From Lysobacter_C viscosus (GTDB lineage Bacteria; Pseudomonadota; Gammaproteobacteria; Xanthomonadales; Xanthomonadaceae), in the NCBI RefSeq assembly GCF_046600715.1, contig NZ_JBJMAV010000002.1:405675-469674 (forward strand): DNA of 64,000 nt, given 5' to 3'. The notes under the pieces were generated by a model. That model had not been told where the DNA came from and made no database searches. It saw nothing but the letters and a program-made list of their open reading frames with translations. Shown here piece by piece: positions 1 to 7,380 of this stretch. The translations under genes were made by a program, and so were the position numbers. Each line of letters starts with the position of its first letter. Position 1 is the stretch's first letter.

Positions 1-1
1 C

Positions 2-988
2 ACCCGCGACGACGGCCGGGTCGCCTTCGACTTCGAACGCCTGGCCGAAACGGTCCGCCTGGCGGTGCGCCAGCTCGACCGCGTGATCGACCTGAACTTC
101 TATCCGATCGAGACCGCGCGCCGCGCCAACCTGAAGTGGCGGCCGGTCGGCCTTGGGGCGATGGGCCTGCAGGACGTGTTCTTCCGCATGCGCCTGCCGT
201 TCGACTCCGAACCCGCGCGACAGCTGTCGCGTGAGATCGCCGAGGCGATCTACTTCCATGCGCTGTCGGCGTCGTGCGAGCTGGCGCTGGAACGCGGCCG
301 CCACCCGGCGTTCGGCGACACCCGCGCGGCGCGCGGCGCGCTGCAGTTCGAGGCCTGGGACGTGGCACCCGCCGACACTGCACGCTGGGATGCCCTTCGC
401 GAGCGCATTGCCGCGCACGGCCTGCGCAACTCGCTGCTGATCGCCATCGCGCCCACCGCCACCATCGCCTCGATCGCCGGCTGCTACGAATGCATCGAGC
501 CGCAGGTCAGCAACCTGTTCAAGCGCGAAACGCTGTCGGGCGACTTCCTGGTGGTCAACAAGTACCTGGTGGGCGAACTCAAGCGGCTGGGCCTGTGGAC
601 GGCGGAGATGCGCGATGCCATCAAGATGGCGGAAGGCTCGATCCAGGGCATCGAAGCGATTCCCACGTCGCTGCGCGAGGTCTACCGCACCGTGTGGGAG
701 CTGCCGATGCGCGCGCTGATCGACATGGCCGCCGACCGCGGCGCGTACATCGACCAGAGCCAGTCGCTCAACCTGTTCATCGAGAGCCCCAACATCGGGC
801 AGCTGTCGTCGATGTACATGTACGCCTGGAAGCGCGGGCTGAAGACGACCTACTACCTGCGCTCGCGCCCGGCGACGAAGATCGCGAAAGCGACCGTCGG
901 GAAGGCTGTAGCGCATGCGCCGGTGCCGGTGGATGAAGCGGTTGCCTGCTCGCTGGAAAATCCGGAGAGCTGCGAGGCCTGCCAGTAA
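2..988 (+). CDS. nrdA: Ribonucleoside-diphosphate reductase alpha subunit, C-terminal part (truncated by window edge)
   Basis: The reading frame is open from base 2 and runs 328 codons to a TAA, so the N-terminal part lies outside the window. NrdA reduces ribonucleotides to deoxyribonucleotides in the cytoplasm together with NrdB. The visible part carries the late barrel segment (RPVGLGAMGLQDVFFRM), the loop APTATIASIAGCYECIEPQ, and the tail segment SSMYMYAWKRGLKTTYYLRS typical of class I large subunits. The protein ends in CSLENPESCEACQ; this terminal CxxC-type pair matches the flexible tail that re-reduces the active site by thiol exchange. nrdB follows 247 bases downstream on the same strand, which fits a shared transcript interrupted by REP palindromes. 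I have no doubt about the family; the class Ia assignment is inferred from the NrdB partner. Confidence 0.95.
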   Translation, partial: TRDDGRVAFDFERLAETVRLAVRQLDRVIDLNFYPIETARRANLKWRPVGLGAMGLQDVFFRMRLPFDSEPARQLSREIAEAIYFHALSASCELALERGRHPAFGDTRAARGALQFEAWDVAPADTARWDALRERIAAHGLRNSLLIAIAPTATIASIAGCYECIEPQVSNLFKRETLSGDFLVVNKYLVGELKRLGLWTAEMRDAIKMAEGSIQGIEAIPTSLREVYRTVWELPMRALIDMAADRGAYIDQSQSLNLFIESPNIGQLSSMYMYAWKRGLKTTYYLRSRPATKIAKATVGKAVAHAPVPVDEAVACSLENPESCEACQ

Positions 989-1001
989 TCCCCCACGCTT
1001 T

Positions 1002-1077
1002 TGTAGGAGCGGTTTTAGCCGCGATCTGAAATCGTTCGCCCGCGCCGACTCCCATCGCGGCTAAGGCCGCTCCTACA
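1002..1077. repeat. REP-type inverted repeat pair in the nrdA-nrdB gap
   Basis: A forward copy (1002-1025, core GTAGGAGCGG..AGCCGCGAT) and an inverted copy (1054-1077, core ATCGCGGCTAAGGCCGCTCC) face each other about 28 bases apart and could fold into one long hairpin. The same core occurs at 44201-44341 and 45076-45099. This is the GTAGGAGC family of REP elements common in Xanthomonadaceae genomes. Confidence 0.85.
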
Positions 1078-1117
1078 GAAGTTCATGCAGTCCCCAGAAG
1101 ACTCGACGCGCTCCATC

Positions 1118-1190
1118 GTAGGAGCGACGTGAGTCGCGACCCGCCGACCCACCGGTTCCCTGCGCGTTCGCGACTTACGTCGCTCCTACA
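1118..1190. repeat. Second REP-type inverted repeat pair in the nrdA-nrdB gap
   Basis: A forward copy (1118-1141, GTAGGAGCGACGTGAGTCGC) faces an inverted copy (1168-1190, TCGCGACTTACGTCGCTCC). It belongs to the ACGT-centred subtype of the same family, also present at 44279-44303 and 44983-45051. The nrdB start codon lies 45 bases after it. Confidence 0.85.
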
Positions 1191-1235
1191 CCACGCGAGT
1201 CCGGTCGGGCCAACCTCGAATTCCAAGGATCCACC

Positions 1236-2243
1236 ATGCCCACCCACCTGCTCGACCCCGGTTTCGACCTCACCTTGCGGCCGATGCGCTACCCGCGCTT
1301 CTACGAGATGTACCGCGACGCGATCCGCAACACCTGGACCGTGGAAGAGGTCGACTTCTCGCTCGACGTCAACGACCTGCAGCAAAAACTGGGCCCTGCC
1401 GAGCGCCACCTGGTGGAGCGGCTGGTGGCGTTCTTCGCGACCGGCGACTCCATTGTCTCCAACAACCTGGTGCTCAATCTCTACCAGCACGTCAACGCGC
1501 CCGAGGCGCGCATGTACCTGTCGCGCCAGCTCTACGAGGAAGCGCTGCACGTGCAGTTCTACCTGACCCTGCTGGATACCTACCTGCCCGACCCGGCCGA
1601 ACGCGCCAGGGCCTTCGACGCGGTGGAGAACATTCCGTCGATCCGCGCCAAGGCCGCGTTCTGCTTCCGCTGGATCGATTCGATCCAGGGGCTGGCACGC
1701 ATCGAGACCCGCGCCCAGCGCCGGCAGTTCCTGCTCAACCTGATCTGCTTTGCCGGCTGCATCGAGGGCCTGTTCTTCTTCGCCGCGTTCGCCTACGTCT
1801 ACTACCTGCGCTCGCGCGGCCTGCTCAACGGACTGGCGTCGGGCACCAATTGGGTGTTCCGCGACGAAAGCGGGCATATGGCGTTCGCCTTCGAGGTGAT
1901 CCGCGTGGCGCGCGAGGAGGAGCCGGACCTGTTCGACGCAGACCTGCGCGCGCAGGTGGTGGCGATGTTCGTCGAAGCGGTGGAGTGCGAGGCGCTGTTT
2001 GCCGCCGACGTGCTGTCCGGGGGCGTGGTCGGCCTGTCGCTCAAGGACATGCGCCAGTACCTGGAGTATTGCGCCGACCAACGCCTGGCGCAGCTGGGGA
2101 TGCCCAAGCACTTCGGCGCGACCAACCCGTTCGGTTTCATGGACCTGCAGGACGTGCAGGAGGTCACCAACTTCTTCGAGCGCCGCGTGTCGGCCTACCA
2201 GGTCGGCGTGCAGGGGGAGGTCGCTTTCGACGCGGCGTTCTGA
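1236..2243 (+). CDS. nrdB: Ribonucleoside-diphosphate reductase beta subunit
   Basis: This 335-residue protein is the radical-generating small subunit of class I ribonucleotide reductase. The di-iron ligand pattern is visible: the first E-x-x-H (EEALH) is followed four residues after the His by a Tyr (HVQFY), matching E115/H118/Y122 of E. coli NrdB, and the second helix pair has RDESGHMAFAF. The radical Tyr is therefore present, which supports class Ia rather than the Tyr-less class Ic. The ATG at 1236 is preceded by AAGGA about eight bases upstream. It pairs with the upstream nrdA and ends before a bidirectional terminator shared with gap. Confidence 0.96.
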   Translation: MPTHLLDPGFDLTLRPMRYPRFYEMYRDAIRNTWTVEEVDFSLDVNDLQQKLGPAERHLVERLVAFFATGDSIVSNNLVLNLYQHVNAPEARMYLSRQLYEEALHVQFYLTLLDTYLPDPAERARAFDAVENIPSIRAKAAFCFRWIDSIQGLARIETRAQRRQFLLNLICFAGCIEGLFFFAAFAYVYYLRSRGLLNGLASGTNWVFRDESGHMAFAFEVIRVAREEEPDLFDADLRAQVVAMFVEAVECEALFAADVLSGGVVGLSLKDMRQYLEYCADQRLAQLGMPKHFGATNPFGFMDLQDVQEVTNFFERRVSAYQVGVQGEVAFDAAF

Positions 2244-2317
2244 CGGCGGCCTGGCCGCCGCACCGGTTCGCCACTGCCGGCGGCTTCGGCCACGATGGGG
2301 AGCCGCGGCGACGTGGC

Positions 2318-2347
2318 AAAAAAAAAGCCCCGCGGTCGCGGGGCTTT
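2318..2347. terminator. Bidirectional rho-independent terminator between nrdB and gap
   Basis: A perfect 8-bp stem (GCCCCGCG 2327-2334 with CGCGGGGC 2337-2344) has nine A residues on its left and TTT on its right. The A run becomes a long U tract for the leftward gap transcript; termination of nrdB from the left would be weaker. Confidence 0.85.
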
Positions 2348-2370
2348 CCATTGACCGGTCCCGCTGCCGC

Positions 2371-3375
2371 TTACTTGCCCGCGACCACCTTGACCATCTC
2401 GAGGCACTTGTTGGAATAGCCCCACTCGTTGTCGTACCAGCTGACCAGCTTGACGAACGTACTGTCCAGCGCGATGCCCGCCTCGGCATCGAAGATCGAG
2501 GTGCGCGCGTCGCCGCGGAAATCGGTGGCGACCACCTTGTCCTCGGTGTAACCCAGGATGCCCTTGAGCGCGCCCTCCGACTGGGCCTTCATCTCGGCGC
2601 AGATCTCCGCGTAGGTCGCTTCCTTCACCAGTTCCACCGTCAGGTCGACCACCGACACGTCGGAGGTCGGCACGCGGAAGCTCATGCCGGTCAGCTTGCC
2701 CTTGAGTTCGGGCAACACCACGCCGACGGCCTTGGCCGCGCCGGTGGAGGACGGGATGATGTTCTCGAGGATGCCGCGGCCGCCGCGCCAGTCCTTGTTG
2801 GACGGTCCATCGACGGTCTTCTGGGTGGCGGTGGCGGCATGCACGGTGGTCATCAGGCCGCGCTTGATGCCCCATTTGTCGTTGAGCACCTTGGCCACCG
2901 GCGCCAGGCAGTTGGTGGTGCACGAGGCGTTGGAGATGATCGCTTCGCCCGCGTACTTGGAGTCGTTGACGCCGAACACGAACATCGGCGTGTCGTCCTT
3001 GGACGGCGCCGACAGGATGACCTTCCTGGCGCCGGCATCGATGTGCTTCTGCGCGGTCTCCTTGGTCAGGAACAGGCCGGTGGATTCGATGACGACGTCC
3101 GCGCCGACCTCGTCCCACTTGAGGTTGGCCGGGTCGCGCTCCTGGGTCAGGCGGATCCGGTTGCCGTTGACCACCAGGTGGTCGCCGTCGATCGATACGT
3201 CGCCGTCGAAGCGGCCGTGCACGGAGTCGTAGCGGAGCATGTAGGCCAGGTACTCCGGCTCCAGCAGGTCATTGATGGCGACGACCTGGATGTCATTGCC
3301 GAAGTTCTGCACGGCCGAGCGCAGGACGTTGCGTCCGATGCGGCCGAAACCGTTGATACCTACTTTGATCGCCAT
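2371..3375 (-). CDS. gap: Glyceraldehyde-3-phosphate dehydrogenase, type I
   Basis: This 334-residue NAD-dependent enzyme oxidises and phosphorylates glyceraldehyde 3-phosphate in glycolysis/gluconeogenesis. It begins with the Rossmann motif KVGINGFGRIGRNVLR and carries the catalytic segment SNASCTTNCLAP with its active-site Cys; WYDNEWGYS lies near the C-terminus. Length is standard. The start has AGGAG about nine bases upstream, and a TAAAAT hexamer (minus strand, 3419-3414) is a plausible -10 without a clear -35. It is transcribed alone and convergent with nrdB. Confidence 0.97.
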   Translation of the reverse strand: MAIKVGINGFGRIGRNVLRSAVQNFGNDIQVVAINDLLEPEYLAYMLRYDSVHGRFDGDVSIDGDHLVVNGNRIRLTQERDPANLKWDEVGADVVIESTGLFLTKETAQKHIDAGARKVILSAPSKDDTPMFVFGVNDSKYAGEAIISNASCTTNCLAPVAKVLNDKWGIKRGLMTTVHAATATQKTVDGPSNKDWRGGRGILENIIPSSTGAAKAVGVVLPELKGKLTGMSFRVPTSDVSVVDLTVELVKEATYAEICAEMKAQSEGALKGILGYTEDKVVATDFRGDARTSIFDAEAGIALDSTFVKLVSWYDNEWGYSNKCLEMVKVVAGK

Positions 3376-3463
3376 TGAGGGCTCCTGACGGGCGTGGGGC
3401 GGGAAAGCCGGCTATTTTAGCGCCCCCGGAGGCCGGCCGTCGGCCCCGACGCCGGAACACCCG

Positions 3464-4276
3464 ATGCCACGCTTCGCCACCCGCCTGGTCGGCGCCCTCG
3501 TCCTGTGCCTGTTCGCCATGCCCGCCCTGGGCTGGGGCCCACTCGGGCACCGCCTGGTCGCGGCCCTGGCATGGGACGACCTGGACCCTGCGGTGCGCGC
3601 GGAGATCACCGCCCTGCTCGCGGGCGAACCGGTGCCCACCCTGCCCGGCATCGCCAGCTGGGCCGACGACCTGCGTGCCAATGATCCGGACCTGGGGCGT
3701 CGCAGCGCGCCGTGGCACTACGTCAACCTGGGTGAGCTGGGCTGCCGTTACGACGCGCCGCGTGCCTGCCCGGGCGGGGACTGCGTGGTCGAGGCAATCG
3801 GTGAGCAGGCCGCGATCCTCGGCGACCGCGCACGACCCGCGGCCGAGCGCCTGCAGGCGCTGAAGTTCGTCGTGCATTTCGTTGGCGACGTCCACCAACC
3901 CATGCATGCCGGCAATGCCGGCGACCGCGGCGGCAACGACGTGCAGGTGAACTGGCCCGACGGCAGTCGTGATGGCAAGGGCGGCAACCTGCATTCGCTG
4001 TGGGACAGCGGCCTGTTCAACACCGCGCGACTGGACGAGTCCCAGTGGCTGGCGCGCCTGCGGTCGATGGAGTTGGCGGTTCCGTTGGCGGCGGGGCCGG
4101 AGCGCTGGGCGGAGCAGTCTTGCAAGGTGGCGATGGGCCCGGGTGCCTACCCCGCCAAGGCCAAGCTCGGGACCGATTACCTGCAGGCGTGGCGGCCCGT
4201 GGCCGAGCAGCAGGTGCGCGCCGGCGGCAGCCACCTGGCGATGCTGCTCAACGCCACGTTGGGCGCGCGCGACTGA
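3464..4276 (+). CDS. Secreted S1/P1-type nuclease
   Basis: This 270-residue protein resembles the S1/P1 family of zinc-dependent endonucleases (often also 3'-nucleotidases) acting on single-stranded nucleic acid. Residues 1-23 form a signal peptide (RR-free, hydrophobic LVGALVLCLFAMPALG). Cleavage after Gly23 would expose Trp24 as the mature N-terminus, the residue whose backbone ligates zinc in this family. Further metal ligands are visible: WGPLGH, SWADDL, PWHYVN, VHFVGDVHQPMH, DRGGND and LHSLWD. It is divergent from gap with an 88-base gap between them. It is probably periplasmic or exported and used for nucleic-acid scavenging; substrate preference cannot be read from sequence. Confidence 0.9.
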   Translation: MPRFATRLVGALVLCLFAMPALGWGPLGHRLVAALAWDDLDPAVRAEITALLAGEPVPTLPGIASWADDLRANDPDLGRRSAPWHYVNLGELGCRYDAPRACPGGDCVVEAIGEQAAILGDRARPAAERLQALKFVVHFVGDVHQPMHAGNAGDRGGNDVQVNWPDGSRDGKGGNLHSLWDSGLFNTARLDESQWLARLRSMELAVPLAAGPERWAEQSCKVAMGPGAYPAKAKLGTDYLQAWRPVAEQQVRAGGSHLAMLLNATLGARD

Positions 4277-4297
4277 CCGCGGGGTTCCGGCGCGCGA

Positions 4298-5587
4298 TTA
4301 CTGGGCCTGCGGCAAGCCCAGCATCTGGCGCACTTTGGGCCCCAGGCCGGTAAGACCGGCCGACTGGCCCCACGCCAGCGCGTCCTCGGGCGTGCGGCCG
4401 CCGTTGCGGGCGGCACCGAGTGCCAGCAGCGCGCCAACGCGGTTGCCGGAGGCGCAGTGCACCAGCACAGCGCCTTCCGCATCCTCCAGCACGGACCACA
4501 GCGCATCGGCGTTTGCCGTGGTGACGCCGCTGGCGCCGTCGACCGGAATCTGGTGGTAGTCCAGCCCCGCCGCGTCGACTTCGCCGCGTTCGTCGCGCCC
4601 GTCCATCTCCGCCTCCGGTCGCAGGTTGACCACGGTTGTGATGCCTTGGGCGCGCAGGGCGTCCCATGCCTGCGGCGCAGGCTGCCCGCCCGCCACGAGC
4701 GTGGGCCCCGGGTGGCGGGCCTGGGGAACGAGCTGGTCGATGGAGTGCATGTTGGTGATCTCCGCTGAACGGTCGGGGGAAGGGGTGGCGGCCAGGGCAG
4801 CGGGCGCCGTCTGCCAGGCGATGCCGGCACCCATGAGCAACAGGAACACGGCGAACCCCCGCTGCAGCTGCGCCTGCGGCAGGCGGCGTGCCAAGCGCCC
4901 GCCGAGCAGGCTGCCCCCTGCGCCGATCGCGGTGAACAGACCGATCAGGCGCCAGTCCAGGGCCAGGCCGGCCCCTGCAAGCACGGAGGTGTACTTGGCG
5001 AAACCGCTGAAACTCTTGAGCGAGATGATCCACAGGCTGGTTCCGATGGCCCGGTGCAGCGCGAGGCCACCGAGCAGCACCAGCGCGGGCACGATCAGGA
5101 AGCCGCCTCCGACGCCCACCAGCCCGGTCACCACGCCGACCACCAGTCCGTCCAGCGCGATACGGCCGACCTTGCGCGCAGGCGCGGCAGGGCCGTCGAG
5201 CGCACTGTCCACGCCTGCGTCCACGGTGAGCGCCTTCGGGGGGCGCAGCATCATCACCGCAGCCAGCAGCATCACCACCGCGAACAGGAGCAGTTGCAGG
5301 GCGCCGCTCAGCCAGATCGACAGCCATGCGCCGAGCCAGGTGCCCACCATGCCGGGCACGCCGAACCAGGCAACGTTGCGCCAATCGACCTGCCGCTTCC
5401 ACGTCCAGGGCAATGCCGCAATGAGGCTGATGCCACCGACGATGGCCAGCGACCCTGCAATCGCCAGTTTCTCGGGCTGCCCCACCAGGTAGACCAGCAC
5501 CGGCACGGTAAGGATCGACCCTCCCGAACCGAGAAGGCCCAGGCTCAGGCCGATCGCCGCTGCGCCCAGCCACGCGAGCCACATCAT
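4298..5587 (-). CDS. TauE/SafE (TSUP) permease fused to a Blh-type (DUF442) sulfurtransferase/phosphatase-like domain
   Basis: The 429-residue product joins two domains in one open frame. Residues 1 to about 270 are a multi-pass TSUP permease with its two glycine-rich repeats (SLGLLGSGGSILTVPVLVY and TGLVGVGGGFLIVPALVLL), a family that exports sulfite, sulfonates or related anions. After a short linker, residues about 283-429 form a DUF442 domain (VVNLRPEAEMDGRDE; active loop HCASGNR at 377-383). The Cys-x4-Arg loop is six residues long as in rhodaneses, and DUF442 is the sulfurtransferase half of Blh proteins. It starts at an ATG inside the bigR stop (ATGA overlap). The longer frame upstream is a shadow over bigR. 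The C-terminal domain being catalytic and cytoplasmic is inference. Confidence 0.88.
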   Translation of the reverse strand: MMWLAWLGAAAIGLSLGLLGSGGSILTVPVLVYLVGQPEKLAIAGSLAIVGGISLIAALPWTWKRQVDWRNVAWFGVPGMVGTWLGAWLSIWLSGALQLLLFAVVMLLAAVMMLRPPKALTVDAGVDSALDGPAAPARKVGRIALDGLVVGVVTGLVGVGGGFLIVPALVLLGGLALHRAIGTSLWIISLKSFSGFAKYTSVLAGAGLALDWRLIGLFTAIGAGGSLLGGRLARRLPQAQLQRGFAVFLLLMGAGIAWQTAPAALAATPSPDRSAEITNMHSIDQLVPQARHPGPTLVAGGQPAPQAWDALRAQGITTVVNLRPEAEMDGRDERGEVDAAGLDYHQIPVDGASGVTTANADALWSVLEDAEGAVLVHCASGNRVGALLALGAARNGGRTPEDALAWGQSAGLTGLGPKVRQMLGLPQAQ

Positions 5588-5958
5588 GGCGAATTCGCTC
5601 CGCAATAGATGTCGTGCAGGGTCTCCATCACCCGCAACGCGGGACCATCCGCCAACGAGTAGAAGACCTGCTGCCCCTGCCGGCGCGTCGACACCAACCC
5701 CGCTTCGCGCAGGACCGCCAGGTGCTGGGAGAGGGCCGACTGCGAGAGCGCGGTGCCCTCGAGCAGTTGTCCGACCGGCAACTCCCCGCCTACCAGGCGG
5801 CACAGCACCATCAGCCGCTGCTCGTTGGCGAGCGAGCGGAGCAAGGCCGCCGCCTCGCCCGCATGGCGTTGCATTTCGTGAATGTCGGTCAGCCCGGTTC
5901 CAGCGGGCGCGACCCCACCCGGTACGGCGGAATCCAGTGTGCAGCGGGCAGGCGTCAT
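5584..5958 (-). CDS. bigR: ArsR-family persulfide-sensing repressor, BigR/SqrR type
   Basis: A 124-residue winged-helix ArsR/SmtB-type regulator (LANEQRLMVLCRL, then recognition helix SQSALSQHLAVLREAGLV). Two Cys residues, C53 in VLCRL and C119 in IYCGAN, are 66 residues apart. This matches the C42/C108 pair that senses persulfides in Xylella/Agrobacterium BigR. No metal-binding CVC motif is seen. It is translationally coupled to the downstream permease fusion and faces the dioxygenase gene across a 100-base region holding a palindrome over a predicted promoter. Role inferred from family and context: repressor of both arms, released by polysulfide. An internal Met29 start is possible, but it would leave a shorter N-terminus than known BigR. 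Confidence 0.88.
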   Translation of the reverse strand: MTPARCTLDSAVPGGVAPAGTGLTDIHEMQRHAGEAAALLRSLANEQRLMVLCRLVGGELPVGQLLEGTALSQSALSQHLAVLREAGLVSTRRQGQQVFYSLADGPALRVMETLHDIYCGANSP

Positions 5959-5986
5959 GGCGATCGTGGTCCCGGTTGAGACGCAC

Positions 5987-6014
5987 AGTATAGTAGAACT
6001 TGCTAATTTAGCAA
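5987..6014 (-). promoter_or_regulatory. Predicted sigma70 promoter of bigR
   Basis: On the minus strand TTGCTA (6014-6009) and TATACT (5992-5987) are separated by 16 bases, a near-consensus -35/-10 pair about 30 bases ahead of the bigR ATG. The -35 lies inside the palindrome at 6000-6014, so a bound repressor would block it. A weaker rightward pair (TTGCTA 6000-6005, TATCGT 6024-6029) may serve the dioxygenase gene. Confidence 0.6.
6000..6014. promoter_or_regulatory. Palindromic operator, probable BigR site
   Basis: TTGCTAA-T-TTAGCAA is a perfect 7-bp inverted repeat around one base, A/T-rich in an otherwise G/C-rich region. It is centred between the divergent bigR and dioxygenase genes. ArsR-family repressors bind such imperfect A/T-rich palindromes; assignment to this BigR is by position. 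Confidence 0.7.
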
Positions 6015-6059
6015 TATCTGATGTATCGTCCTTTCTCTTCTTCCGCCTGGAGCGCGACC

Positions 6060-6923
6060 ATGCGACCCGTCGTCCACCCCTTCTTCCACCAGGACAGCAA
6101 CACCTGGACCTACGTCGTCGTCGAACCCGATGGCCGGGGCGCGGCGTTGGTCGATCCGGTGCTGGACTTCGACCCGAAGGCCGGGCGCACCTCCACCGGG
6201 TCGGCCGAGGCGGTGCTGGCGTTTGTCCAGGAGCAGGCGCTCGACGTGCAGTGGATCCTGGAAACCCATGCCCACGCCGACCACCTCAGCGCGGGGCACT
6301 GGCTGAAGGACCGCCTCCCCAGCGCCAGGCTCGCGATCGGTGAAGGCATCCGGACCGTACAGAAGACATTCCGCCCCATATTCAACCTGGGCGACCACTT
6401 CCCCGTCGATGGCTCGCAGTTCGACCACCTGTTCGCACCCGAGGAGGCCTTCCGGATAGGTGCGCTGGCAGGTCGCGTCATTCCCGTGCCGGGCCACACC
6501 AACGATTCCAACGCGTACCTGATCGGCGATGCGCTGTTCACTGGCGACTCGCTGTTCATGCCCGACGGCGGAACCGCGCGATGCGACTTCCCCGGCGGCG
6601 ACGCGGCCACGTTGTACCGGTCGATCCACACGCTGTTCGAACTGCCCGACGACACGCGCGTGTTCGTCTGCCACGACTACGGTCCGGGCGGACGCGAGTT
6701 CGCATGTGAGACCACCATCGGCGAGCAGAAGCGGAGCAACATCCACGTGCACGACGGGACGACGCTAGAACAGTTCGTGGACATGCGCGAAACGCGCGAC
6801 GCCTCGCTGGCCCTGCCCACGCTGATCCTGCCTGCGGTCCAGACCAATATCCGCGCCGGAGAGTTGCCCGAGCCGGAGGACAACGGCGTGCGCTACCTCA
6901 AGATCCCCGTCAACCAGCTCTGA
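6060..6923 (+). CDS. Persulfide dioxygenase-like metallo-beta-lactamase-fold protein (ETHE1/Blh C-domain type)
   Basis: This 287-residue mononuclear-iron MBL-fold protein is predicted to oxidise glutathione persulfide to sulfite. Metal motifs are in order: THAHADHLS (HxHxDH), VPGHTNDSNAY, TGDSLFMPDGGTARCDFPGG, and CHDYGPGGRE. The substrate-loop Arg/Cys region (ARCDFPGG) matches the ETHE1/Blh group rather than glyoxalase II. The ATG at 6060 has GGAG seven bases upstream and is preferred over 6021, which would add 13 unsupported residues. Known Blh proteins carry an N-terminal DUF442 domain; here the protein starts directly with the MBL domain and DUF442 sits on the divergent permease gene. It heads the rightward arm of the module. 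Confidence 0.9.
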   Translation: MRPVVHPFFHQDSNTWTYVVVEPDGRGAALVDPVLDFDPKAGRTSTGSAEAVLAFVQEQALDVQWILETHAHADHLSAGHWLKDRLPSARLAIGEGIRTVQKTFRPIFNLGDHFPVDGSQFDHLFAPEEAFRIGALAGRVIPVPGHTNDSNAYLIGDALFTGDSLFMPDGGTARCDFPGGDAATLYRSIHTLFELPDDTRVFVCHDYGPGGREFACETTIGEQKRSNIHVHDGTTLEQFVDMRETRDASLALPTLILPAVQTNIRAGELPEPEDNGVRYLKIPVNQL

Positions 6924-6954
6924 TCAACCGGCTCTGACTCGCACAGGACCTGCC

Positions 6955-7380
6955 ATGCCCACCGAATTCACCCCATGGACCGCGCTGGCCGGCGGTGCGC
7001 TCATCGGCCTTGCCGCGACCGTGCTGCTGGCCTCGATGGGCCGTATCGCCGGCATCAGCGGCCTGTTGAATGGCGCACTGGAACAACGAGGCGACCGGGC
7101 CTGGCGCATCGCATTCCTGCTCGGTTTGATCGCCGCGGCGGGCGTGTGGTTCGCCGTGGCCGGCGTGCAGCCGCGCACCGGCTTCCCGCTGCCATGGTTG
7201 CTGGCAGGCGGCCTGCTGGTCGGTTTCGGCACGCGTCTGGGCAGCGGCTGCACCAGCGGCCACGGCATCTGCGGACTGGCGCGGCTGTCTCCGCGTTCGA
7301 TGGTCGCCGTTGCGGTGTTCATGGGCGCCGGCTTCGCGACGGTGTACGCACTGCGCCACGCTCTGGGCGTGCTGGCATGA
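6955..7380 (+). CDS. YeeE/YedE-family (DUF395) transporter half, first subunit
   Basis: A 141-residue membrane protein with about four hydrophobic segments and the family's cysteine signature (GSGCTSGHGICG near residues 95-107). YeeE/YedE proteins take up thiosulfate or related sulfur species; larger homologues contain both halves in one chain. The second half follows immediately with an ATGA overlap, so the two are probably made as a heteromeric pair. It lies 31 bases after the dioxygenase gene, in the same predicted transcript. Direction of transport cannot be told from sequence. Confidence 0.88.
   Translation: MPTEFTPWTALAGGALIGLAATVLLASMGRIAGISGLLNGALEQRGDRAWRIAFLLGLIAAAGVWFAVAGVQPRTGFPLPWLLAGGLLVGFGTRLGSGCTSGHGICGLARLSPRSMVAVAVFMGAGFATVYALRHALGVLA

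Noticed and set aside
4751..5587. Treating the permease and DUF442 parts as two genes
   Set aside because: No stop or frameshift separates them in the given sequence, so a single fused gene is reported; the internal start is listed as a finding instead.
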